Below, piece after piece: positions 7,311 through 15,681 of a stretch of DNA of 64,000 nt. The stretch comes from Maricaulis sp965228215 (GTDB taxonomy: Bacteria > Pseudomonadota > Alphaproteobacteria > Caulobacterales > Maricaulaceae). The stretch is from assembly GCA_965228215.1 (NCBI GenBank), contig OZ245800.1, positions 2,170,001-2,234,000 of the forward strand, given 5' to 3'. Under the pieces are notes generated by a model. It ran no database searches and was not told the DNA's origin. It saw only the letters and a program-made list of their open reading frames with translations. A program made the position numbers and the translations under genes. Position 1 is the first letter of the stretch. Each line of letters begins with the position of its first letter.

Positions 7311-9581
7311 CTATTCAGCCGTTTCGGCCACCTCATCGTCAGCCAGGCCGACGACCATGAGCGCGAAGGCCCAGTTCAGCGCGGTTTCGCGCAGGCTGTC
7401 GAAACGACCGGACGCGCCGCCATGGCCGGCACCCATATTCATCTTGAGCAGGGTAAGGCCGTCATCGGTACGGCGGTCACGCAGGCGCGCCACCCATTTG
7501 GTCGGTTCCCAATAGGTCACGCGCGGATCGGTCAGACCGCCCGTCGCCAGGACGTGCGGATAGTCCATTTCCGCGATCTGGTCGTAGGGGCTGTATTCCA
7601 GCATCGTCTGGTAATCGTCCGCGCTCTCGATCGGATTGCCCCATTCAGGCCATTCCGGCGGGGTGAGCGGGAGTTCCGCGTCCGACATCGTGTTGATCAC
7701 ATCGACGAAGGGCACGGCACCGATGGCGCCGGCGAACAGGTCGGGCTGCATGTTGATGGCTGCACCGACCAGAAGGCCGCCTGCGGATCCGCCATAGGCC
7801 ACGATATTGCCGCGCGAGGTATAGCCTTCCGAAGCAAGGGCTTCACCGGCCGAGACGAAATCGCGGAACGTATTGATCTTCTTGTCCAGCTTGCCGTCGA
7901 GATACCATTGATAGCCGCGCGCCATGGAGCCGCGGATGTGGGCGATGGCGTAGACCATGCCGCGATCGACCAGCGAGAGCGGGGTGACGCGGAAGCTCGC
8001 CGGAATGGTAATGCCGTAGGAGCCGTAGCCGTAGAGCATCAGCGGAGCGCTTCCGTCGATCGGTGTGTCGCGGTGATGGAGAATGGTCACCGGGATCTCC
8101 ACGCCGTCATGACCGGGCGCCATGATGCGGCGCACGACATAGTCGGCCGGATCATGCCCCGAGGGCACTTCCTGTCGCTTGCGCAGGACGCGGTCGCGGG
8201 TGCGCATGTCGTAGTCATACGTCTCTTCCGGCGTGGACGGGCTCTCATAGGAGAAGCGCAGCCGGTCGACGGCAAATTCATAGCCGCTCGAGACACCGAG
8301 GGAGTAGGCCTCCTCGTCGAAGGCAATCTCGTGTTCCTCACCGGTCGCGTACTCCCGGATCACAATTCGGGGCAGGGCGTTTTCCCGCTCCATGCGGACC
8401 TGCCAGTCGCGGAAGCCGAGCATGGCATTCACCAGCACGCCCGGACGGTGGGCGACGACATCCTGCCAGTTCTCGCGGCCCGGATTGTCGAGCGGGGCCG
8501 AGACGATCTTGAAGTCGACGGCACCGTCGGCATTGGTCCGGAAGTAGAAGCGGTCCGGTGCTTCGGTGATGTAGTATTCGACATTCTCCTCGCGCTCGGC
8601 GACGAGCATCGCCTCGGCGGTGGGATCATTGGCGTCGATCAGCCGGATCTCGTTGGAGGTATGGCCGCCGGCATTGATGGTGATGAAGTTGTGGCCGTCG
8701 GTTGATCCGACCGAGACAAAGAAGCCCGCATCGGGTTCCTCGTAGACCAGTTCGCTTTCGGCATCGCCGCTGACCTGGCGGTAGACACGGCGCGAGCGGC
8801 CATTGTCGTCGCGCCACACCCAGAACAGGGTCTGGCTGTCATTGGCCCAGACGAAATCGCCGGTCGATTCATCGGTGAGGGTTGCCACGACGGCACCCGT
8901 TGCGATGTCCTTGACCCGGATCTCGTAATATTCGGAGCCGCGCGTATCCATGGCGTAGGCCACGAAACGGTGGTCGGGGCTGTGTTCGATATTCCCGAAA
9001 TCGAGATATTCGAAATCGCCGGCCTCGGCATCGCCATCGATGAGGGCCTCCTCCTCACCCGTCGGTTCGCCGGTTTCCGGATCGATCGGGCGGCGGGAGA
9101 AGATGGGGTACTGGCCGCCTTCGCGATAGCGGCTGAAATACGCGTAATCGCCATCGCGTTGCGGGACCGAGCTGTCATCCTCCTTGATGCGCCCGCGGAT
9201 CTCCTGGAAGATTCGCTCCTGCAGGTCGGCCGTGGGCTCCATGACAGCATCGAGATAGGCATTCTCGGCGTCCAGCAATTCACGGATATCGATCTGCAAC
9301 ACCTCTGGCTCGCGCATGACCTGCTGCCAGTTATCGTCCTTGATCCACTGGTATTCATCGACGCGGGTGAAGCCGAGCTGTTCGATCTCGACAGGGCGTT
9401 GTTCGGCGCGCGGGGCTTCCAGCCCGCGGGCCCGGGCGATCAGGGCGCTGTCTGCAGCTTGCGTCGCGGCGCTCCGGCTCGTCTCAGTGGTCATGTCTGT
9501 CTCCTGGCTGCACGCGGTGGCAAGCAAGGCTGCCGCTGCCAGACCGGTCGCAAGGACCGGCCGGTTGGAACTCTGTCTCAT
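7311..9581 (-). CDS. S9 family oligopeptidase B-like lipoprotein (prolyl oligopeptidase fold)
   Basis: The start at 9581 (site AAGGGGATGGAG) gives 756 residues with a lipoprotein signal ending LLATAC (Cys24). An N-terminal beta-propeller region (from about residue 60) precedes an alpha/beta hydrolase domain with nucleophile Ser599 in YGGSAGG, Asp685 in GLTDPRV and His720 in MGAGHGG, spaced as in oligopeptidase B. The enzyme would cut short peptides, probably after basic residues. The frame stays open to 9935 but that extension runs inside the upstream gene and is not protein-like. It follows the MFS gene by 23 bases on the same strand, suggesting co-expression. Lipid anchoring points to a periplasmic or outer-membrane location. 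Confidence 0.93.
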   Translation of the reverse strand: MRQSSNRPVLATGLAAAALLATACSQETDMTTETSRSAATQAADSALIARARGLEAPRAEQRPVEIEQLGFTRVDEYQWIKDDNWQQVMREPEVLQIDIRELLDAENAYLDAVMEPTADLQERIFQEIRGRIKEDDSSVPQRDGDYAYFSRYREGGQYPIFSRRPIDPETGEPTGEEEALIDGDAEAGDFEYLDFGNIEHSPDHRFVAYAMDTRGSEYYEIRVKDIATGAVVATLTDESTGDFVWANDSQTLFWVWRDDNGRSRRVYRQVSGDAESELVYEEPDAGFFVSVGSTDGHNFITINAGGHTSNEIRLIDANDPTAEAMLVAEREENVEYYITEAPDRFYFRTNADGAVDFKIVSAPLDNPGRENWQDVVAHRPGVLVNAMLGFRDWQVRMERENALPRIVIREYATGEEHEIAFDEEAYSLGVSSGYEFAVDRLRFSYESPSTPEETYDYDMRTRDRVLRKRQEVPSGHDPADYVVRRIMAPGHDGVEIPVTILHHRDTPIDGSAPLMLYGYGSYGITIPASFRVTPLSLVDRGMVYAIAHIRGSMARGYQWYLDGKLDKKINTFRDFVSAGEALASEGYTSRGNIVAYGGSAGGLLVGAAINMQPDLFAGAIGAVPFVDVINTMSDAELPLTPPEWPEWGNPIESADDYQTMLEYSPYDQIAEMDYPHVLATGGLTDPRVTYWEPTKWVARLRDRRTDDGLTLLKMNMGAGHGGASGRFDSLRETALNWAFALMVVGLADDEVAETAE

Positions 9582-9604
9582 CACTCCATCCCCTTGAAAT
9601 AGGA

Positions 9605-10930
9605 CTAATCCTCCGGCGCTTTTGCGGCCGGTTTGTTTTCGGCTGACCTGGGATCGCTTTTGATCGCCATGGGCTGCGCACGTTTGACCGAGAGGATCGG
9701 AGTGACAAGTGAAATAACGATAAGGACAATGCCCAGCCCGGCCATCGGGATCAGGGCCGCCCAGCGCGCACCGATCGAGCCGACAATGGGGCCCATCATC
9801 AGGATGCCGGCAGGCATGCCGCCGAACAGTCCGAGCTGGTAGACGGACATGACGCGGGCCAGCTTGTCCGGCGGGGCCTGTTCCTGCACGACGGAGCGGC
9901 TGAGCGAGATCGCGATGCCGGCACCCAGGCCCCAAGCGAAAACGAGGCCGAAGAGCGTCCAGAAGGGCAGGGGTATGGCGAAGGCACCGACGGCCAGCAC
10001 GGTCACGCCCTGGGCCAGGATCAGCGCCCGTCCGGGCTTCTCGATATGGCCGAACTTCACCAGCAGGACATTGGCCACGAAGGCGCCGACCCAGAAGGTC
10101 ACCATGAGGCTAGAGAGTTCCGGATAATCGCCGCCATAGGCGTCGCGGATCAGGATGGGGATCAGGACCAGGAAAGCGCCGCCGACGATGAAAATCCCGA
10201 TGGCCACCATGATCGCCGTCATCGGCATCAGGACCGGCGAATGCAATACGGCCCGCAAGCCGTCCCTCAAATCCTGGATCGGGTGGGCCCGGGACTTGGT
10301 GCGTTTCGAGCCGAGGCGGGGCAGGAAGGCAGCCGAGAGCCCACCGATGACCAGGCCGACACCCATCATCATGAAGAGTGGACCCGGACCGCTGATGGCG
10401 GCGAAATAGCCCGCGGCCATGCCCGCGATCTGGGCGCCGAACTGGACGGCGGACGCCATCACCACGGCGCGTTGCAATTCGATCCCGCCGTGGCGGGTCT
10501 TGCCGGAAATCCGGACGACCGCGTTGATGGCACTGTCGCGGGCCGGCATCACGAAACCGCCGGCGATGCCCACAAGACCCGCGAAGATGACCAGGATCTC
10601 GTAGGACAGGACATCCGTCATCAGCAGCGAAGCCAGCGCGATCGTGCAGAACCCTGCGAACAGGTAGAAATAGAACATGATGCCGCGCCGGTCCTTGCGC
10701 TCGGCAAGCACGCCCGCGGCCGGCAGGAGCAGGGCCATCGGGGCCGTCAGGGCCGCCTGCGCGAAGCTCAGACGCTCGGCGCTTTCCATGAGGGTAAAGG
10801 TGATCACCCCGGGAAAGAGCGTGGTCTGCAGGCCGAAACCGAAAAACCATCCGGCGACGAGGACCAGATAGGCGCCGAAAGGCGGCATGCGGAGTTTTCG
10901 ATTACCGGCGAGCGGTCGGAAGACGGGCAA
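9605..10930 (-). CDS. MFS transporter
   Basis: This protein of about 441 residues has roughly twelve hydrophobic helices and the MFS loop motif in GVLAERKDRRGIMFYFYLFAG between helices 2 and 3. It ends in a short charged tail. Such permeases usually export or import small molecules by proton exchange; the substrate is unknown. The likely start is TTG at 10930, with ATG at 10889 as an alternative; neither has a strong ribosome site. It is the first gene of a two-gene unit with the oligopeptidase, which could mean coupled handling of peptides, but that is only a guess. Confidence 0.85.
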   Translation of the reverse strand: MPVFRPLAGNRKLRMPPFGAYLVLVAGWFFGFGLQTTLFPGVITFTLMESAERLSFAQAALTAPMALLLPAAGVLAERKDRRGIMFYFYLFAGFCTIALASLLMTDVLSYEILVIFAGLVGIAGGFVMPARDSAINAVVRISGKTRHGGIELQRAVVMASAVQFGAQIAGMAAGYFAAISGPGPLFMMMGVGLVIGGLSAAFLPRLGSKRTKSRAHPIQDLRDGLRAVLHSPVLMPMTAIMVAIGIFIVGGAFLVLIPILIRDAYGGDYPELSSLMVTFWVGAFVANVLLVKFGHIEKPGRALILAQGVTVLAVGAFAIPLPFWTLFGLVFAWGLGAGIAISLSRSVVQEQAPPDKLARVMSVYQLGLFGGMPAGILMMGPIVGSIGARWAALIPMAGLGIVLIVISLVTPILSVKRAQPMAIKSDPRSAENKPAAKAPED

Positions 10931-11058
10931 GGACAGTCACTCTCAAAACGTCACACCAGCCCGCATTCTCGTGAACGGGTGTGATTGGCATTGTCACGTG
11001 TCTAGCAACATGTTGCGCTCAGACAAACAGACTCATTGCACCGAGAGGAAACAGGGTC

Positions 11059-11484
11059 ATGAAATTCGTTCGTTGGGGCGCCGGACTTTTGCTGGCGGCA
11101 TTTCTTGTCTTCATGGGCATCCAGAAGTTCGGTGACGCCAATCCGGTCTTCCAGTTCATCGCCGAACAATCGGGTATCGGCCTGTTCGAACCGGTTATCC
11201 GCATGCTGACCGGCGTCGCGGAAATCGCGGCGGCGGCGCTGATTGTTGCGGGCCTGGCCTTCGGGCTGTTCCGCGGTCTCGGCGCGCTCCTGTCCGCCGG
11301 GGTGATCGGCGGTGCGATCGTCTTCCATCTCTCGCCCTGGCTCGGCATCAACGCCCCGGTCGCCTTCGACGAAGCCGGAAACTACGTGACCAGCCCCATG
11401 CTGTTCATCATGGCGGTGGTGTTCTTCGTAATCTCGGTCGTCCTTGTGATGCTCGACAAGCAACACTTGCTGCCGGGCAAGTAG
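11059..11484 (+). CDS. DoxX-like membrane protein
   Basis: With the ATG at 11059 (site GAGAGGAAACAGGG) the product has 141 residues and four hydrophobic helices. The start KFVRWGAGLLLAAFLVFMGIQKF and the central helix pair resemble DoxX/DUF6041-type small membrane proteins. A loop NAPVAFDEAGNYVTSP lies before the last helix. Function is unknown; DoxX relatives have been linked to oxidative stress. It is divergent from the MFS gene and appears to be a single-gene unit. Confidence 0.7.
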   Translation: MKFVRWGAGLLLAAFLVFMGIQKFGDANPVFQFIAEQSGIGLFEPVIRMLTGVAEIAAAALIVAGLAFGLFRGLGALLSAGVIGGAIVFHLSPWLGINAPVAFDEAGNYVTSPMLFIMAVVFFVISVVLVMLDKQHLLPGK

Positions 11485-11584
11485 CGCTGACCGGATACTG
11501 CGTATCCACATGCCTGGACGCACGCTTCGTTAACGCCATCCCGTCATGCTCGATCCCTGACTTCCAGGACGGGATCTCGACGGG

Positions 11585-12676
11585 ATGGCCAATACCGAGC
11601 CTTACGAACTCAATCAGCCGACAGGGCAGCGCTCGCGCGCGGTCCTGGCCCGTCGCCTGGCCGATATCGTCGGCCTGCCGTCGAGTCGCCTGACGCCGCG
11701 TGAACGCTGGATCGTCGGCGACCTCCTGCACGATATCCTGCGTGCCAGCGATGTCGCCCTGCGTACGCGCTGTGCGCAACGCCTCGCCGGTCTCAGCGAT
11801 GCTCCGCACAAACTACTGCGCACACTGGCCTGCGATGTGTTTGAAGTGGCTCAGCCCATTCTCGAGGAATGCCGGGCGCTGACCGATTTCGACATGCTCG
11901 AGATCGCGCGGGCAGGGACGCTGGAACACCGTCTGGCCCTGGCAGCGCGTGAAGGCATCAGCGAGACTGTTGCAGCGGCCCTGGCAGCCTATGGCGAACC
12001 GCCCGTGGTGCAGCGCCTGCTGCGGAACCAGACCGCCCTGCTGGCCAATCCGACCATGGATCATCTCGTCGGCGCTGCGATCGACGAAACCAGCTATGCC
12101 AATCTCCTGATCCGGCGCGAGGAATTGCGTCCGGCACAGGCCTTCCGCCTGTTCTGGAGCTGTGAGCACAAGGACCGGCTCGTCATCCTCGAGCGCTTCG
12201 CGATCGACAGGACGATCCTGATCGATGCGGCCGAGGACGTCTTCCCGATGGCGGCAGACGAGGGCTGGAGCGATCCGCTTGTGATGCGGGCACTGACCTA
12301 TATCGACCGGCGCCAGCGCAATCGTGATGCGGCCGAGCTGAGCCCCTATGGTTCGCTGGAAGGCGCCATCGACAGTTTCTGCCTCGAGGGCGACCAGACC
12401 GGTATTTCCAGCGAGATCGCGACCCTCTCGGGCATCTCGCACGGACTTCTCAACAAGATGTTCGACGATATGGGCGGCGAATCCCTGGCGGTACTGTGCA
12501 AATCCACAGGCCTGAAATGGACCGGATTCGACGGTCTCTGGCGCGGTCTCGGCCGCGTTCCGGGCACGGATGTGGTCAACCAGGCGCGTCGTGTCTACGA
12601 CATGCTGTCGGTCGAAAAAGCCCAGACAGTGCTGCGCTACTGGAACCTCTCGATGGAAGAGCGCAGCAAGGACTGA
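11585..12676 (+). CDS. DUF2336 domain protein
   Basis: The 363-residue soluble protein is alpha-helical throughout with no signal peptide or membrane segment. The central part (LLRNQTALLANPTMDHLV, RFAIDRTILIDAAEDV) and the C-terminal part (FCLEGDQTGISSEIATLSGI, LLNKMFDDMGGESLAVLCKS) match the pattern I recall for DUF2336, a HEAT-like family common in Alphaproteobacteria and of unknown function. A second family member lies at 32477-33559. A GTTAACGCC sequence sits 48 bases upstream. It stands alone between the DoxX gene and the antiporter operon. Confidence 0.75.
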   Translation: MANTEPYELNQPTGQRSRAVLARRLADIVGLPSSRLTPRERWIVGDLLHDILRASDVALRTRCAQRLAGLSDAPHKLLRTLACDVFEVAQPILEECRALTDFDMLEIARAGTLEHRLALAAREGISETVAAALAAYGEPPVVQRLLRNQTALLANPTMDHLVGAAIDETSYANLLIRREELRPAQAFRLFWSCEHKDRLVILERFAIDRTILIDAAEDVFPMAADEGWSDPLVMRALTYIDRRQRNRDAAELSPYGSLEGAIDSFCLEGDQTGISSEIATLSGISHGLLNKMFDDMGGESLAVLCKSTGLKWTGFDGLWRGLGRVPGTDVVNQARRVYDMLSVEKAQTVLRYWNLSMEERSKD

Positions 12677-12848
12677 CGCCCGTCACCCAGCATAATGATC
12701 GCATTCCCCCGTCGGGCGAAGCCGGGCCGGATCGCTAGCGCGCAGCGATAGGTGCAGCCACGCCTGCTATTGTCATCCGACTGATCTGGTCAATCTCCTT
12801 TTGTCCGGCTACAAGCCGGAATGGAGCGTTAACGCGCGGGGAAAGTCC

Positions 12849-13352
12849 ATGATCTACGGCGTCGGCCTAACGGCCATACTGGTGGCCCTGTGGCTCACCT
12901 TGTCCGGCCATTACACCTTGTCAGGCGAGAACCATCTCCTGATCGGTCTCGGCATATTGTCGATCGGAGCTGCGGTCGGCCTCACGATTCGAATGCGCAT
13001 TCTCGACCGCGAGACGGTACCGCTGGGTCGTCTGATGCCGCTGCTGCGGTATTGGGGCTGGCTGGGGCGCGAAATCGTTGCCGCCAACCTGTCCGTCGTG
13101 CGTCTCACGATGAAGCCGGACATGGATATCGAGCCGCGCCTTGTGCGCGTTCCGGTGGACCTGCGGTCTGGCCTGGGACGCTGCGTCTTTGCCAATTCGA
13201 TCACGCTGACCCCGGGCACTGTCACGGTGGACATCGAGGAGGACGGCTATCTCGTCCACGCCCTCGACGGTTCCTTCACTGATCCCGCCGGTTTCGCCGA
13301 AATGGGCGTGCGTTCCGATACCGCATCCGACGGCCAGAGAGAGGCGGACTGA
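12849..13352 (+). CDS. mrpE: Mrp/Mnh antiporter subunit E
   Basis: The product (167 residues from ATG 12849; a TTG at 12801 is a less likely start) has two N-terminal membrane helices and the subunit E signature: VRVPVDLRSGLGRCVFANSI followed by TLTPGTVTVDIEEDGYLVHA. Subunit E belongs to the multi-subunit Na+(K+)/H+ antiporter. It opens a ten-gene operon in which most neighbours overlap by 1-4 bases. The order E-F-G-A(C-terminal)-B-C-D equals that of the membrane half of archaeal Mbh hydrogenase operons. The palindrome GCGTTAACGC lies 14 bases upstream. Confidence 0.92.
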   Translation: MIYGVGLTAILVALWLTLSGHYTLSGENHLLIGLGILSIGAAVGLTIRMRILDRETVPLGRLMPLLRYWGWLGREIVAANLSVVRLTMKPDMDIEPRLVRVPVDLRSGLGRCVFANSITLTPGTVTVDIEEDGYLVHALDGSFTDPAGFAEMGVRSDTASDGQREAD

Positions 13353-13669
13353 TGGACCTGATGAATTTCCTCGTCGCGCTGGGCATGGCCGGCGCCATGG
13401 CGATCATGCTGGCGCGCCTGTTCGCGGGCCCGACGCTGTATGACCGTGTCCTGGCTGCCAATTCCTTCGGTACCAAGACCGTGCTTTTCCTGCTCGTCTT
13501 CGCAACCCTGGTGGGGCGGCAGGACGCGATCGACATCGCCTTGCTCTACGCCCTGATCAATTTCGTCGCGACCATCGCGATCCTGAAATTCTTCCGCTAT
13601 CGCTCGCTGGAAATTGCCCTCGCGCAAATGTCGCTGCGACGCGCTGTCGAGGGGGATTTTGACGAATGA
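13352..13669 (+). CDS. mrpF: Mrp/Mnh antiporter subunit F
   Basis: A 105-residue membrane protein with three helices and the subunit F core ARLFAGPTLYDRVLAANSFG. Its start overlaps the stop of mrpE (TGATG), implying translational coupling. The C-terminus is basic and cytoplasmic. It is required in the Mrp complex of other bacteria; its exact contribution to ion movement is not settled. Confidence 0.92.
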   Translation: MDLMNFLVALGMAGAMAIMLARLFAGPTLYDRVLAANSFGTKTVLFLLVFATLVGRQDAIDIALLYALINFVATIAILKFFRYRSLEIALAQMSLRRAVEGDFDE

Positions 13670-14037
13670 ACTGGGTCGAGATCGGACAACACGTCATTTT
13701 CGCCATCAGTGTCGGCTCGCTCACGCTGGGCCTGGTCCTGGTGCTGGCCGGTGCCATTGGCGTCATCCGCCTTCCGGATTTCTACACGCGCATGCACGCG
13801 GCCGGTGTGACCGACACGCTGGGCGCCGAACTGATCATTTTCGGCCTGATCCTGCAGTCGGGCGACTGGCAGACCATGGCCAAGCTGGCCCTCGTGGGTC
13901 TGCTGCTTTTCCTGACCAGCCCGACCGCAACCCATGCGGTGGCCAATGCCGCGCACCGGGCTGATCTGAAACCCGACCTCTCGCGCTTCCGTCCGGCTCA
14001 CCCGCGCGATCAAAAGGCGAAGGAGGAGCAGGCCTGA
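13666..14037 (+). CDS. mrpG: Mrp/Mnh antiporter subunit G
   Basis: A 123-residue protein with three helices. The stretch AGAIGVIRLPDFYTRMHAAG is the hallmark of subunit G, and the following GVTDTLGAELI and LLFLTSPTATHAVANAAHR complete the family pattern. It overlaps mrpF by four bases (ATGA) and touches the next gene, so it is part of one transcript. Confidence 0.94.
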   Translation: MNWVEIGQHVIFAISVGSLTLGLVLVLAGAIGVIRLPDFYTRMHAAGVTDTLGAELIIFGLILQSGDWQTMAKLALVGLLLFLTSPTATHAVANAAHRADLKPDLSRFRPAHPRDQKAKEEQA

Positions 14038-14606
14038 TGCAGCTCGATCTGACGCAATTCCTCGACTACACGCTGATCGCCATGTTGCTGGCGGTCGGTT
14101 TCGCGATCGTGCGCCTGCGCAACTTGTTCGCGATCGTCATGCTGACGGGTGTCTACAGCCTTCTGTCGGCGGCGTGGTTCGTCTCCCTGGACGCGGTGGA
14201 CGTGGCCTTCACCGAAGCCGCTGTCGGCGCCGGTATCTCAACTGTGCTGATGCTCGGCGCCATGCTGCTGACTGCACGCGACAGCGAGCCGGCCGGTGCC
14301 GGCCGCCACTGGGCCGCCCTGGCGGTTGTCGTGGTCGCCGGTGCGGCACTGCTGTTCGCCATTCCGGACATGCCGGTTTATGGCGACATCAACTCGCCAG
14401 CCAATTCCTATGTCGGTGCCGCCTATCTCGAACGCACACCGAACGAGATCTCGATCCCCAATGTGGTGACTGCGGTCCTGGCCAGCTATCGAGGCTATGA
14501 CACGCTGGGCGAGACCGTCGTGATCTTCACGGCAGCCCTGGGCGTGATGCTTCTCCTGGGTTTCGGTGGCGTGGGACGCCGCCGCGATGAAGACGGGGAG
14601 GACTAG
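14037..14606 (+). CDS. DUF4040 / MbhD-MbhE-like protein: free-standing C-terminal domain of MrpA
   Basis: The 189-residue membrane protein corresponds to the C-terminal part of MrpA rather than to a complete MrpA. The N-terminal half (AIVRLRNLFAIVMLTGVYSL, DVAFTEAAVGAGISTVLMLG) matches the DUF4040/MbhD pattern, and the C-terminal half holds the MrpA/MbhE signature YRGYDTLGETVVIFTAALGV. In canonical Mrp operons this domain is fused to a 500-residue antiporter domain. Here the antiporter part appears to be encoded separately, probably at 17208. It lies between mrpG and mrpB exactly as MbhD-E does in Mbh operons. Confidence 0.85.
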   Translation: MQLDLTQFLDYTLIAMLLAVGFAIVRLRNLFAIVMLTGVYSLLSAAWFVSLDAVDVAFTEAAVGAGISTVLMLGAMLLTARDSEPAGAGRHWAALAVVVVAGAALLFAIPDMPVYGDINSPANSYVGAAYLERTPNEISIPNVVTAVLASYRGYDTLGETVVIFTAALGVMLLLGFGGVGRRRDEDGED

Positions 14607-15065
14607 ATGAACCCGCACCTGATCCTCCGTGTCGTCTCCAAACTCCTGATCCCGATGATCGTGGTCTTTGGCCTGTACGTGCAGTTCCACGGTGATTTCG
14701 GTCCCGGCGGCGGCTTCCAGGCCGGCGTGATCGTGGCTGTTGCCGTCATCCTCTACGCGCTGATCTTCGGTATCGAGGAAGCGCAGAAGGCCGTGCCGCC
14801 GGTTGTTGCTCGCTGGGGCTCGGCCCTGGGCGTGCTGATCTTTGCCGGCGTGGGCGTGGCGACGCTCTTCCTGCCGTTTGCGGGCGAGGCGGCCAATTTC
14901 CTGGACTATGACGCCCTGCATCCCGACCAGGGTCACCATACCGGCCAGCATTACGGCATCCTGCTCGTCGAGCTGGGCGTGTTGTGCACGGTCGCCTCGG
15001 TGATGCTGGCGATCTTCTACGCCTTCGCCGGACGCGTGCCGGATATTCCGGACGAGGAGTGGTAG
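14607..15065 (+). CDS. mrpB: Mrp/Mnh antiporter subunit B
   Basis: A 152-residue protein with four helices and the MnhB core VFGLYVQFHGDFGPGGGFQA. The C-terminal part has NHTG-like residues (HTGQHYGILLVELGV) that are conserved in MnhB. It starts directly after the preceding stop codon, and mrpC follows after one base. Confidence 0.94.
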   Translation: MNPHLILRVVSKLLIPMIVVFGLYVQFHGDFGPGGGFQAGVIVAVAVILYALIFGIEEAQKAVPPVVARWGSALGVLIFAGVGVATLFLPFAGEAANFLDYDALHPDQGHHTGQHYGILLVELGVLCTVASVMLAIFYAFAGRVPDIPDEEW

Positions 15066-15066
15066 C

Positions 15067-15681
15067 ATGCTCGAAGTCATTCTCGACCGCTTCAACTACA
15101 TCCCGATCATCATCCTGATGATGATGGGCCTCTACATTGTGGTGGCCACGGGGAATCTCGTTAAGCGCCTGGTTGGACTGTCTATTTTCCAGACGTCCGT
15201 CTTCCTGCTCTACATCACGATCGGCAAGGTTTTCGGTGGCAGCCCGCCCATCATCGAGTCTGCCCATGGCGGTGGTCACGGCGATGATCATGGCGGTGCC
15301 GGCTATGGCGCCGCGGCCGATCATGCCGGCGACGTGTATGGCGATGATCATGGCGATGATCACGGCGAAGAGGCAGGCGATCATTCCGGTGATCACGCTG
15401 CAGACGCCGCCGCGGATCATGCCGGTGACGCCGGATACGCTGCCGACAGTGCCGCGGATCATGCGGCTGACGCCGGCGCTCACGCCGCTGCCGCAATGGA
15501 ACCGGCCATCTATTCCAACCCGCTGCCGCACGTTCTCATTCTCACAGCCATCGTCGTCGGTGTCGCGACCCTGGCCGTCGGCCTCGCGCTGGTGGTCCGG
15601 ATCCGCGAAGCCTACGGAACGATCGAGGATGATGCCCTGAATGCGGCGGATTATTCCCTTGAATCGGGGAGCGGCGAGTGA
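15067..15681 (+). CDS. mrpC: Mrp/Mnh antiporter subunit C with a His/Asp-rich insert
   Basis: MrpC normally has about 110-120 residues and three helices; this one has 204. Helices 1-2 (residues 10-58, with GLYIVVATGNLVKRLVGLSI) and helix 3 (residues 152-178, NPLPHVLILTAIVVGV) are normal. Between them, residues about 66-143 form a low-complexity insert rich in His, Asp, Gly and Ala, with GDDHG and AADHAGD repeats and eleven histidines. The insert replaces the loop between helices 2 and 3 and could bind metal or act as a proton or cation antenna; this is inference. It overlaps mrpD (TGATG). Confidence 0.92.
   Translation: MLEVILDRFNYIPIIILMMMGLYIVVATGNLVKRLVGLSIFQTSVFLLYITIGKVFGGSPPIIESAHGGGHGDDHGGAGYGAAADHAGDVYGDDHGDDHGEEAGDHSGDHAADAAADHAGDAGYAADSAADHAADAGAHAAAAMEPAIYSNPLPHVLILTAIVVGVATLAVGLALVVRIREAYGTIEDDALNAADYSLESGSGE
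15262..15495 (+). repeat. His/Asp/Gly/Ala-rich coding repeat inside mrpC
   Basis: Degenerate short repeats built on GATCATGGC and GCGGATCATGCC encode GDDHG and AADHAGD units. They are irregular in spacing and in frame with the gene, so they look like expansion of a coding low-complexity segment rather than a non-coding array. Confidence 0.8.

Noticed and set aside
7422..8705. Plus-strand open frame of 427 codons inside the oligopeptidase gene
   Set aside because: The minus-strand gene carries a full catalytic triad; the plus frame has shadow-type composition and no ribosome site.
9582..9935. N-terminal extension of the oligopeptidase to 9935
   Set aside because: It runs inside the MFS gene and precedes a good ribosome site and lipoprotein signal at 9581.
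15262..15495. Possible CRISPR or tandem-repeat array
   Set aside because: The repeats are short, irregular and in frame within mrpC; there are no regular spacers.
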